From Gammaproteobacteria bacterium (GTDB lineage: Bacteria; Pseudomonadota; Gammaproteobacteria; UBA9339): a DNA stretch of 35,824 bases. The DNA lies in NCBI GenBank assembly GCA_023135155.1, contig JAGLTR010000011.1, forward strand, positions 1 through 35,824, read 5' to 3'. A program made the translations under genes and the position numbers. This document shows positions 26,141 through 32,791 of this stretch, piece after piece. The notes below the pieces were generated by a model, which saw only the letters and a program-made list of their open reading frames with translations, was not told the origin of the DNA and did no database searches. The stretch's first letter is position 1. Each line of letters opens with the position of its first letter.

Positions 26141-26191
26141 CGGTTTCGTTTTAGGGTAATTATTGTGGTTGGGACTTACGACTGATTGTAA

Positions 26192-26220
26192 TTTTACTGG
26201 GCTTTCATAGCAAATAATAT
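26192..26220 (+). promoter_or_regulatory. Possible promoter of the lipoprotein gene
   Basis: TTTTAC (26192-26197), 17 bp, TAATAT (26215-26220), in the 116-bp gap between divergent ybeZ and the lipoprotein gene. The -35 match is weak. Confidence 0.25.
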
Positions 26221-26256
26221 TAGTATGCACCGCATGTTTATTAGGAGGATATGACC

Positions 26257-26820
26257 ATGAGAATTTGGCGTCTGTTATTGATTCTTGGGCTTGGAGCTGG
26301 TTTGGCGGCTTGTTCAACTTCGCAATTTGGTGGGCTCTTTGGTACGACTCAAAAGGCGGTTTCAAGGAGTAATATCAATACTTCTGTTCTGTTTAATAAT
26401 CTAAGTGGTTATTGGAAATTTTCACAGACGGTTAATGCGGCCGGCGTGCAGATTGATACCTTTATCCCACAAGATGAATCGAAGTATCGCTGGAGTGAGA
26501 GGATAGCTATTACGCATACCAGCGTTGCTCCAAAGATGACGGTTGGTAAATACTATAGTCAGATTATTAAGCCTGACTATAACGAGCAGTGTTATGCTGG
26601 TCGTGATATTCGTGTTTTGCATCATAACCATAACTCCCTAATGTATCAGTATGCGATGCATGAGTGTGGCAAGATGGCAAATCAGTTTGTAGTTGGGAAG
26701 ATCATGCGCAGTGCTAATAGCATTAGCGCGATCGCTTACGCCAATAAGCGCAAGCGTCTTACAGAGGAACAACGTCAAAATATGGTGCATCTGGTAAGTA
26801 CTGCAACTTTAGTGCAGTAA
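26257..26820 (+). CDS. Unrecognised lipoprotein
   Basis: 187 residues. ATG 26257 is chosen over 26251 because AGGAGG then lies 8 nt upstream. A lipoprotein signal with lipobox LAAC gives lipidated C19. The mature part has no recognised family; it contains two Cys and several Trp/Tyr/His, consistent with an oxidised periplasmic domain. The stop codon TAA (26818-26820) lies at the edge of a MITE: the 7-bp target duplication TGCAGTA covers the last codons, and the final A is the first base of the element. The C-terminus was therefore probably longer before the insertion. Confidence 0.8.
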   Translation: MRIWRLLLILGLGAGLAACSTSQFGGLFGTTQKAVSRSNINTSVLFNNLSGYWKFSQTVNAAGVQIDTFIPQDESKYRWSERIAITHTSVAPKMTVGKYYSQIIKPDYNEQCYAGRDIRVLHHNHNSLMYQYAMHECGKMANQFVVGKIMRSANSISAIAYANKRKRLTEEQRQNMVHLVSTATLVQ

Positions 26821-26964
26821 GGGCTAGCTGAAATTCTACTAAGCTGACCATAATGCGTGTCTTTTCTGTGCTTCGTTGCTCGTGTATTACATTTATATAC
26901 TGCGCTACGATGCTTGAGAAGTCACACATTCTGGTTCAGCCTAGCGAATTTTAAACAGGCTCTA
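26820..26964. mobile_element. 145-bp palindromic MITE with 7-bp target duplication
   Basis: Flanked by TGCAGTA on both sides (26813-26819 and 26965-26971). Ends are AGGGCTAGCTGAAATTC on the left and, reversed, AGAGCCTGTTTAAAATTC on the right. The two halves pair along most of the element (about 26843-26884 with 26902-26940, with mismatches), around an AT-rich loop. No transposase is encoded. Confidence 0.75.
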
Positions 26965-27264
26965 TGCAGTATATTCCAATCCAATAATGAGCCTGAACTA
27001 GAGAGAAGCAGGCATCTGTTCGTTGTTGTCAAAATCCCCGATCTGACGACGAGGCGCGCAGCGCCAAGGCGTCAATCAATAGGAATAATAAACAATAATT
27101 TGTTATTAAGCCAGACTGTGAACAACTTGCGTTAAAAACCAGGACAGGATGGACTGGTTTAGCAAGTTATTCACAGTCTGGCGTCTTTGTCGCGAGAACT
27201 TGTGTAGTGTTCGTGTATAACAGGGATGTTATGCACAACAATGCACAAGTTCCGTGGGGTGTGG
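26821..27264. other. Gene-free stretch of mobile-element sequence
   Basis: From left to right: the 145-bp MITE, the left end of an insertion sequence (from about 26974), a hairpin with TGACG...GGCGC / GCGCC...CGTCA arms (about 27042-27074), and a large 73-bp hairpin (27110-27182). Short open frames here (26857-27135, 27207-27392) show no protein features. Confidence 0.65.
27110..27182. repeat. 73-bp hairpin inside the insertion sequence
   Basis: 21-bp arms with one or two mismatches (27110-27130 and 27162-27182; outer core GCCAGACTGTGAA / TTCACAGTCTGGC) and an inner stem AAACCAG / CTGGTTT. It lies downstream of the transposase stop (transposase on the minus strand) without a T-tract. The right arm contains TTATTCACA, which fits the DnaA-box consensus, probably by chance. 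Confidence 0.8.
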
Positions 27265-28521
27265 CTATGATGTTTCGGTCGGCGTTGTTTGAAGTATTTT
27301 TGAAAATAATTTCTTTCTCGCCTCTTGCATTCGACTTGCCGCTTCATTATCGCTCATGCCGTAAGCAAGCATATCCAGCTCTTCAAAACTAATATTAGCT
27401 TTAAGATATTTACTCGCATCAGGCAATGATTTTAACTTTTCATACGGTATCATCATGTCTTTGTATAAGTATTTTTTCCTTATTTTTCCCTTATGGTCTT
27501 CTTCCGTTTTCGGGTAGAAACATGGTCGATGATAATTTATATATGGGTTTAAATGTTCCTCGTTGAATTTGTTGATTTCATCAGCCCATTTTTGGGCAAT
27601 ATACCCATATCCTAAATGTTTGCGCACTATTGCTGCGTTCTTACCTTCGACTAAAGCGTTATCGTTTGTACGTCTCGATCTTGATTTGGTAAATTCAATT
27701 AATAACTTATTAAGCAATTTTGCTACTGTTTTGTTGATATATTCGGACCCGTTGTCCGAGTGAAAATTAATAATCTTAAGCGGAAAAGTTTCCAATAACA
27801 GCTCTAAAATGGGTATTAAATAAAACTCGCTGATTTTCCCAACACTAAGCACTACCTCAAACTGTGTAACCTCATCAACAGCATTAATATGATAAACTCC
27901 TTTTTGTTTGTCTAAATCACCTTGGTGTACCGTATCAATTCTAATGAATCCAGGCTTACCTTTTGGGTCCGGTTTTCGGCGTTCGCCAATCGTTGCTACT
28001 ATGCGCTTTGTCTTGGTGAAGTTGCGGCGTCTTTTTACGTATGTTTGTGATTTGCGCAAATTATAAATATGAGCTACTGAAATATCAGCTAAACGCTTAT
28101 ATTCCTCTTGACCAAATACAGCATATGCTCTAGCAAATATCTTTTTGGTTGCTGGACCACTTAACGTATCATGCAATTTATCTGTTTCTGCCAATAACAA
28201 AACGTCTTCGTGCGTATACTTGGAACTAAATTTGTTTCGCACATAGTTGCAACAAAATACTTTCCCATGCTTACGATGTCTGGCAATAAGTCGCATTAAC
28301 TGCGAGCGCGAATATCCCGTAACCTTGCCCATATATGCACGCAGCAGGCCTTTCTCTCGCTTGCTTCGCCTACCATAGCTAAAGTTGTTAAGCGTTCTCC
28401 CTAGCCATTTGTAACTCTCCTGCTTTGACAGAAGTTGAAAGTACGCTTGGCTCGTGCCTTGTAAAAATAACTCTACATGCTCGATAGCGTTGATCGCATC
28501 AATATTCATCATAGTATTCAT
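27265..28521 (-). CDS. DDE integrase-type transposase
   Basis: 418 residues, apparently intact. A helix-turn-helix region covers about 55-85 (TGYSRSQLMRLIARH). The integrase core has the acidic triad D196 (IRIDTVHQGD), D256 (NFHSDNGSEYIN) and E292 (NDNALVEGKN), with exactly 35 residues between the last two. A basic C-terminal region follows, with YHRPCFYPKT and PYEKLKSLPDASKYL. Start may be M1, M4 or M5. It lies inside the inverted ends described for the insertion sequence. Confidence 0.9.
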   Translation of the reverse strand: MNTMMNIDAINAIEHVELFLQGTSQAYFQLLSKQESYKWLGRTLNNFSYGRRSKREKGLLRAYMGKVTGYSRSQLMRLIARHRKHGKVFCCNYVRNKFSSKYTHEDVLLLAETDKLHDTLSGPATKKIFARAYAVFGQEEYKRLADISVAHIYNLRKSQTYVKRRRNFTKTKRIVATIGERRKPDPKGKPGFIRIDTVHQGDLDKQKGVYHINAVDEVTQFEVVLSVGKISEFYLIPILELLLETFPLKIINFHSDNGSEYINKTVAKLLNKLLIEFTKSRSRRTNDNALVEGKNAAIVRKHLGYGYIAQKWADEINKFNEEHLNPYINYHRPCFYPKTEEDHKGKIRKKYLYKDMMIPYEKLKSLPDASKYLKANISFEELDMLAYGMSDNEAASRMQEARKKLFSKILQTTPTETS

Positions 28522-28642
28522 CTCGCTATAATGAACAGATGCCAGTCCTTAGTCAGCCTTCGATTCTTGCCTTTTCAGGCTCATCTTGTGTTAGAAACAA
28601 GGCCATCCTTCAGGCTCATCTTGCATTGGAAGAGTCTTATGC

Positions 28643-28671
28643 TTCAAGTGCTTTCTTTTTGATGATACAAT
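28643..28671 (+). promoter_or_regulatory. Possible promoter of the exported-protein gene
   Basis: TACAAT at 28666-28671 with a poor -35 (TTCAAG, 28643-28648) at 17 bp, immediately outside the right end of the insertion sequence and 29 bp before the start codon. Confidence 0.3.
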
Positions 28672-28700
28672 CTCTAACTGATTAATTAGGAGGTAACGGA

Positions 28701-29171
28701 ATGAAAAGATTATTTGCTGCTGTGGCTGTAGTGATAGGTGGGTTGATGCTAGTTACGGCTGGTTACGCAGCTCCTACCTTGATTGCAAAGAAGCCTGATC
28801 TTTCAAAGGGGCTTATGAGTGGAACACAATTGACTTATATTCCGGGAAAAATTTATATGGTTGGCCGGGGTATGCCTAAAGGGAATGCTACTGCAGGTTT
28901 TATTGTTGCGTTGTTACCTGATGGCCATACATTAATTCAAGACAATATGGGTAATTTTTATCGCACTTCACCACCACAAGGTTGGAATTCATCAATGGGT
29001 CGTAAAATTGTTTGGTTTACCACCGCGACGATTCGTGTGAATGGTGAAATGATTGGTACACCAGTTACTTTTGGTAGAATGCACTGGTACGATTACTCTG
29101 CTAATCAAACATTTAATAATGCATTTGGCATTCGCAAGCCACCAGCTTTGCAGCCTAATTCTGCTTATTAA
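28701..29171 (+). CDS. Unrecognised exported protein
   Basis: 156 residues with a strong TTAGGAGGT ribosome-binding site. A clear Sec signal peptide ends near residue 23 (TAGYA-A); no lipobox. The mature part of about 130 residues is rich in Gly, Thr and aromatic residues (PDGHTLIQDNMGNFYRTSP, RMHWYDYSAN), suggesting a small beta-rich periplasmic domain. No cysteines in the mature chain. A palindromic Rho-independent terminator follows. Confidence 0.8.
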   Translation: MKRLFAAVAVVIGGLMLVTAGYAAPTLIAKKPDLSKGLMSGTQLTYIPGKIYMVGRGMPKGNATAGFIVALLPDGHTLIQDNMGNFYRTSPPQGWNSSMGRKIVWFTTATIRVNGEMIGTPVTFGRMHWYDYSANQTFNNAFGIRKPPALQPNSAY

Positions 29172-29194
29172 TATTAATTGGTTTTAAATTAACC

Positions 29195-29276
29195 GTAGAG
29201 ACGCCCAACTTGGGCGTCTTTTTTTTGCGGTATTATTTTTTTGTATTATGGAGACGCCCAGGTTGGGCGTCTCTAC
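29195..29276. repeat. Inverted doublet of the GACGCCC palindrome at the miaB stop
   Basis: Copy one 29195-29219 (CCCAACTTGGG) and inverted copy two 29251-29276 (CCCAGGTTGGG), with a 31-bp T-rich spacer. The miaB stop codon TAG (complement of 29273-29275) is made of the repeat's own GTAG end. Confidence 0.9.
29200..29226 (+). terminator. Rho-independent terminator of the exported-protein gene
   Basis: Stem GACGCCCAA / TTGGGCGTC with a one-base centre, followed by eight T, about 28 bp after the stop codon. Confidence 0.8.
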
Positions 29277-30583
29277 GTTTTCTCTCCGAGCAAGCAATTA
29301 GGCAGAGCTTCGGTTATTTTCACGTCAATCATATCGCCAATTAAATCCGAGTTACCAGTGAAATTAACAACGCGATTATTTTCAGTGCGGCCCATTAATT
29401 GATCCTGACCTTTTTTAGATGATCCTGTGACTAATATTTTTTGTGTAGTGCCTACCATTTTTTCGCTGTAATTTTGTGTCTGTAGATTTAAGCGCTGTTG
29501 TAATTGCGCAAGTCGATGTTTCTTTTCAGCGATAGGTGTTGTGTCGGGTAGTTTTTTAGCAAGTGTTCCGGGTCTAGGGCTATAAACAAAACTAAAAGAT
29601 GAGTCAAAATTAATATCTTTTATTAATTGCATAGTCGCTTGGAAATCTTGTTCGGTTTCGCCTGGAAAGCCGACAATAAAATCTGAGCCAATACTAATAT
29701 CAGGTCGAACTGCGCGTAATTTGCTAATTACAGTTTTATACTCTTCTGCAGTGTAGCGACGACGCATCGTATTTAGAATTTTATCTGAACCGCTCTGCAC
29801 CGGTAGATGTAGATGATTGGCTAGCTTTGGTTCTTTAGCATAAGTGTTTATCAGCTCATCTGATAGAGATGATGGGTATGAGGTCGTAAAGCGCAAGCGC
29901 TCAATGCCGGGGATTTTTGCCGTGGTGCTAATTAGCTCCGCTAAAGTTTTATTATCGTTATCTTGGTAATCATTTACATTCTGTCCAAGGAAGGTGATCT
30001 CTTTGACCCCTTGTTTTGTAAGTATTTTGCACTCATTGATAACGTCGTCAAATGGGCGGCTAATTTCTTTCCCGCGAGTGTAGGGAACAATGCAGTAACT
30101 GCAGTATTTATTACAGCCTTCCATGATTGCGACAAAAGCAGTTGGACCGTCGACTTTAGGTTCAGGCAACATGTCGAACTTTTCAATTAATGGAAAACTA
30201 ATATCAATTGTTTTTCTTTTTTGTTCGACTGCTTGCGTGTACATCTCTGGAACGCGATGTAGTGTTTGAGGTCCGAATACAAAGCTTACATAAGGTGCAC
30301 GCTTCATTACATTGGTGCCCTCTTGGCTGGCAACACAGCCACCAACTCCAATAATTAATTTTGGATTACGTTCTTTAATAAACTTAAAACGTCCAAGGTC
30401 AGAAAAAACTTTCTCTTGGGCTTTTTCACGAATAGAGCAGGTATTTAGAATAATTAAATCGGCTTCATCAGGGCTTGCAGTAATCTCCATATCTTGATTA
30501 ACGCGCATGGTATCAGCGATGCGTGATGAATCATATTCGTTCATTTGGCAGCCATACGTTTTAATGTAAAGTTTCTTTTTCAT
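29273..30583 (-). CDS. miaB: tRNA-2-methylthio-N6-dimethylallyladenosine synthase
   Basis: 436 residues. Methylthiolates i6A37 of tRNA. The N-terminal domain has the three auxiliary-cluster cysteines C12 ([11 protein letters not shown]), C49 ([10 protein letters not shown]) and C83 (VGGCVAS). The radical SAM motif C-x3-C-x2-C is at 157, 161 and 164 ([17 protein letters not shown]), and a TRAM domain closes the chain ([20 protein letters not shown]). The stop TAG lies within a palindromic repeat, so the last residues (GEKT) may not be ancestral. In E. coli it is followed by ybeZ; here the accessory insert lies between. Confidence 0.96.
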   Translation of the reverse strand: MKKKLYIKTYGCQMNEYDSSRIADTMRVNQDMEITASPDEADLIILNTCSIREKAQEKVFSDLGRFKFIKERNPKLIIGVGGCVASQEGTNVMKRAPYVSFVFGPQTLHRVPEMYTQAVEQKRKTIDISFPLIEKFDMLPEPKVDGPTAFVAIMEGCNKYCSYCIVPYTRGKEISRPFDDVINECKILTKQGVKEITFLGQNVNDYQDNDNKTLAELISTTAKIPGIERLRFTTSYPSSLSDELINTYAKEPKLANHLHLPVQSGSDKILNTMRRRYTAEEYKTVISKLRAVRPDISIGSDFIVGFPGETEQDFQATMQLIKDINFDSSFSFVYSPRPGTLAKKLPDTTPIAEKKHRLAQLQQRLNLQTQNYSEKMVGTTQKILVTGSSKKGQDQLMGRTENNRVVNFTGNSDLIGDMIDVKITEALPNCLLGEKT

Positions 30584-30595
30584 GGCATTCTCGTT

Positions 30596-31873
30596 TTAAT
30601 TATTGCTGGTGTTGTCACAGGCGTTTGTTTCTTTAATGAAAAATAGCGTTAAGGAGGCTATTAGCATACATAATGGTAGCACGACTAAGCTGAATTTAAA
30701 GCTTGTAATGGGGTAGTGATGATGTGCGAGCATAATTTTGTTATGGGAAGTTAGGTCTAAAATGACGCCAATTAGCGGTGGAATAAACGCACCGCCCAGC
30801 ATATTAATGCAATTCATAAAACCGATAGCAGCACCTGTATCTTCAGGCGGATTTATTTCTCGTACAATTGAGAAGCCGAGGATGAGGCTGCTGGAAAATA
30901 GCCCAAAGAAAAATAACAGTGTGCCGATCGCGAGTCCAGGTAGAGCTGGGCCATAGATTACAAGTATGAGGGCTAGTAGGGCACCAACGCTGCCGATATT
31001 CATAAATAGCTTGCGTCGCTTAAAGTGATCAGAAAACCAGCCGGTCACAGGCGCACCAATTATCCAGCCGAAATAAAGTATGGAGACGATGGTAGCTGCG
31101 GCAGTTGTATTTATACCAAGTTTTGTTTGGATGAATGGTACGCCCCAGAGCGAACCGAAAACGAGTGTGGGGGCGAACATCAGGCCTGCATGAGTTGAGC
31201 AGAGCCAGGTTTGAGGATTTTTAATGACGTGTTTTAGACCAGCTAACAGCTTACGTTCGGCGCTTTCAAGTTCCGCATGGCTATGTATTGGGCGACGGTC
31301 ACGGATGATGACCCACATTAAGATTGCAACCCCAAGGCCTATGGCGCTTAGCACGAACATAGTGTGACGCCAGTTCAGATGCTTAACGACAAGCGCTAGC
31401 GGTGCTTGGCCGTTTATAGCGCCAACCATGCCAATAGTTACCATTAGGCCGGTCAGCATAGAAAAGCGGTTTTTGGGAAGCCAGGTTGCGGCAGTGTGCA
31501 TACAGCCGATAGCCGCAAAAGCTGAGCCAAGGCCGATAAGTAGGCGACCTAATGCAGTAATAAAGAAAAACGGTGTTAAGCCAAAAAGGAGCGTGCCTAA
31601 CGCACAAGTGGCTACAGCAGCTGTAAGCAGGCGACGTGTCCCAAAGTGGTCCAGCATAACCCCAGCTGGAATCTGCATGGCGGCATAGGCGTAGAAATAA
31701 AGCGAAGCTAGAACACCGATTGCAACAGCGTTAACTGAGAAGGCATTCATCAGGTCATTCACCATTACGCTTGGTGAGACCTGTAAGAAGAATTCATAGC
31801 AGTAGAAGAGAGCGGCCATAACCCACATGAGCCAAGGCAGGAGAGTGTAGGTTTTTTGTTGCTGTTGCTGCAT
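30596..31873 (-). CDS. Major facilitator superfamily transporter
   Basis: 425 residues with twelve hydrophobic segments. The MFS signature between segments 2 and 3 is GVMLDHFGTRRLL (D-x-x-G-x-R-R) near residues 71-83, and its counterpart in the second half is TGWFSDHFKRRKL. A charged central loop (RPIHSHAELESAERKLL) separates the halves. The N-terminus has a CAG-type glutamine run (MQQQQQK). Similar carriers are common in Legionella and Coxiella, where some import amino acids; the substrate here cannot be read from sequence. Sits 12 bp upstream of miaB, likely cotranscribed. Confidence 0.9.
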   Translation of the reverse strand: MQQQQQKTYTLLPWLMWVMAALFYCYEFFLQVSPSVMVNDLMNAFSVNAVAIGVLASLYFYAYAAMQIPAGVMLDHFGTRRLLTAAVATCALGTLLFGLTPFFFITALGRLLIGLGSAFAAIGCMHTAATWLPKNRFSMLTGLMVTIGMVGAINGQAPLALVVKHLNWRHTMFVLSAIGLGVAILMWVIIRDRRPIHSHAELESAERKLLAGLKHVIKNPQTWLCSTHAGLMFAPTLVFGSLWGVPFIQTKLGINTTAAATIVSILYFGWIIGAPVTGWFSDHFKRRKLFMNIGSVGALLALILVIYGPALPGLAIGTLLFFFGLFSSSLILGFSIVREINPPEDTGAAIGFMNCINMLGGAFIPPLIGVILDLTSHNKIMLAHHHYPITSFKFSLVVLPLCMLIASLTLFFIKETNACDNTSNN

Positions 31874-31966
31874 GTTCTCTATCTATAATAATTTGGTTGG
31901 CGAGTATACAGCAAATGTAATAATTAGGGTATTCGAGGGGCTTGTCTGTTGCATTTGTTATGGAAA

Positions 31967-32012
31967 TCTGACATATTATAAAAACATGACAGATAATAGT
32001 GGAGGTGTCAGA
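31967..32012. promoter_or_regulatory. Possible VapBC operator
   Basis: TCTGACA (31967-31973) and its reverse complement TGTCAGA (32006-32012) flank a further TGACAGA (31987-31993), around an AT-rich TATTATAAAA stretch that could be a -10 region. Position directly before vapB fits autoregulation by the antitoxin. Confidence 0.35.
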
Positions 32013-32260
32013 TGATGGAATGTATGACAAAAATGGGTCAGGATGGTCGTATTGTCTTGCCTGCTAAGTGTCGACAAGCGTTGGCATTGGAGCCTGGTGA
32101 AAAGATAGTGATTTATGTAGATGCGCATGAAGCGCGGCTACTGAGTTTGCGTCAGGTTGTTTGTAAGGCACAGCAGCAAGTAAAGAGATATAACAAATCC
32201 GACAAATCATTGGTAGATGAGTTGTTACAAGAGCGTCGAGATGAGGTTGAGCATGAGTAA
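32012..32260 (+). CDS. vapB: VapB-type antitoxin (AbrB/MazE fold)
   Basis: 82 residues. The N-terminal swapped-hairpin DNA-binding domain is visible as TKMGQDGRIVLPAKCRQALALEPGEKIVIY. The C-terminal half is charged and helical, the toxin-binding part. GGAGG stands 6 nt before the ATG. Overlaps vapC by 8 bp. Confidence 0.88.
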   Translation: MMECMTKMGQDGRIVLPAKCRQALALEPGEKIVIYVDAHEARLLSLRQVVCKAQQQVKRYNKSDKSLVDELLQERRDEVEHE

Positions 32261-32636
32261 AATGGTATTGGATGCATCTGCATTATTGGCTTTGATTAAC
32301 GATGAGCCGGGTTCGGATATGGTGCTTGATGCTTTGCCTGGAGCTGTTATGTCGGCAGTTAATTTATCGGAAGTTGTAGCGGTATTGATAAAAGTTGGGA
32401 TGCCAGATGATGAAGCCTGTTTGATGGTAAATAGTCTTGTGAATAATGTTGTGCCATTCGATCGTGACCAGGCTCATGTGGCAGCGAAGATGCGTCGGAT
32501 TACTAAGGATTTTGGTTTATCTCTAGGTGACCGAGCTTGTTTGGCATTAGCGCAGCAAGAAGGGCTTGAAGTCCTAACTGCTGATAAAATTTGGAAACAA
32601 GTTTCTTCAGGTGTTGTTGTTAGAATAATTCGTTAA
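32253..32636 (+). CDS. vapC: VapC-type PIN-domain ribonuclease toxin
   Basis: 127 residues from ATG 32253 (MSKMVLDASALL); the frame extends 12 codons upstream without family support. Acidic metal-binding residues of the PIN fold: D7 (LDASALL), E40 (NLSEVV), D93 (LSLGDRACLALA) and D111 (LTADK). Start overlaps the antitoxin stop by 8 bp, with GAGG upstream. Confidence 0.92.
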   Translation: MSKMVLDASALLALINDEPGSDMVLDALPGAVMSAVNLSEVVAVLIKVGMPDDEACLMVNSLVNNVVPFDRDQAHVAAKMRRITKDFGLSLGDRACLALAQQEGLEVLTADKIWKQVSSGVVVRIIR

Positions 32637-32791
32637 TTTCTGTTGAATCATCATAATTTAGTTCGCTCTGTTTGCGTAACCACTTGATTGCAGGGCAAAT
32701 AATCTCCTGGTTGCTTGATCTCATTTAAGGCTTTCTTAAGGTTCAGATCCTACACTCAAGGTATGTGTCGTCATATGTTGAGGAAGGTAGT

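Larger units (their letters stand above)
26974..28631. mobile_element. Insertion sequence with integrase-type transposase
   Basis: About 1.66 kb. The left end carries TTCCAATCCAA..ATGAGCCTGAA (26974-26997) and, further in, GGCATCTGTTCGTT (27011-27024). The right end, reversed, carries TTCCAATGCAA-ATGAGCCTGAA (28609-28631), a second ATGAGCCTGAA (28574-28584) and GGCATCTGTTCATT (28530-28543). These nested inverted motifs bracket the transposase gene. No target duplication is visible, so the outer limits are approximate. The DD-35-E enzyme points to the IS3/IS481-type integrase fold; no named IS is claimed. Confidence 0.7.

Noticed and set aside
26141-26365. 75-codon N-terminal extension of ybeZ
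   Set aside because: No family similarity; it would overlap the divergent lipoprotein gene and its promoter region. ATG 26140 gives the normal length.
27168-27176. TTATTCACA as a DnaA box marking an origin
   Set aside because: Only one match, inside an insertion-sequence hairpin, with no cluster of boxes and no dnaA or gidA nearby.
27110-27182. Large hairpin as an integron attC site
   Set aside because: The arm ends read GCCAGAC / GTCTGGC, not the GTTRRRY core needed for integron recombination, and there is no integrase or cassette array.
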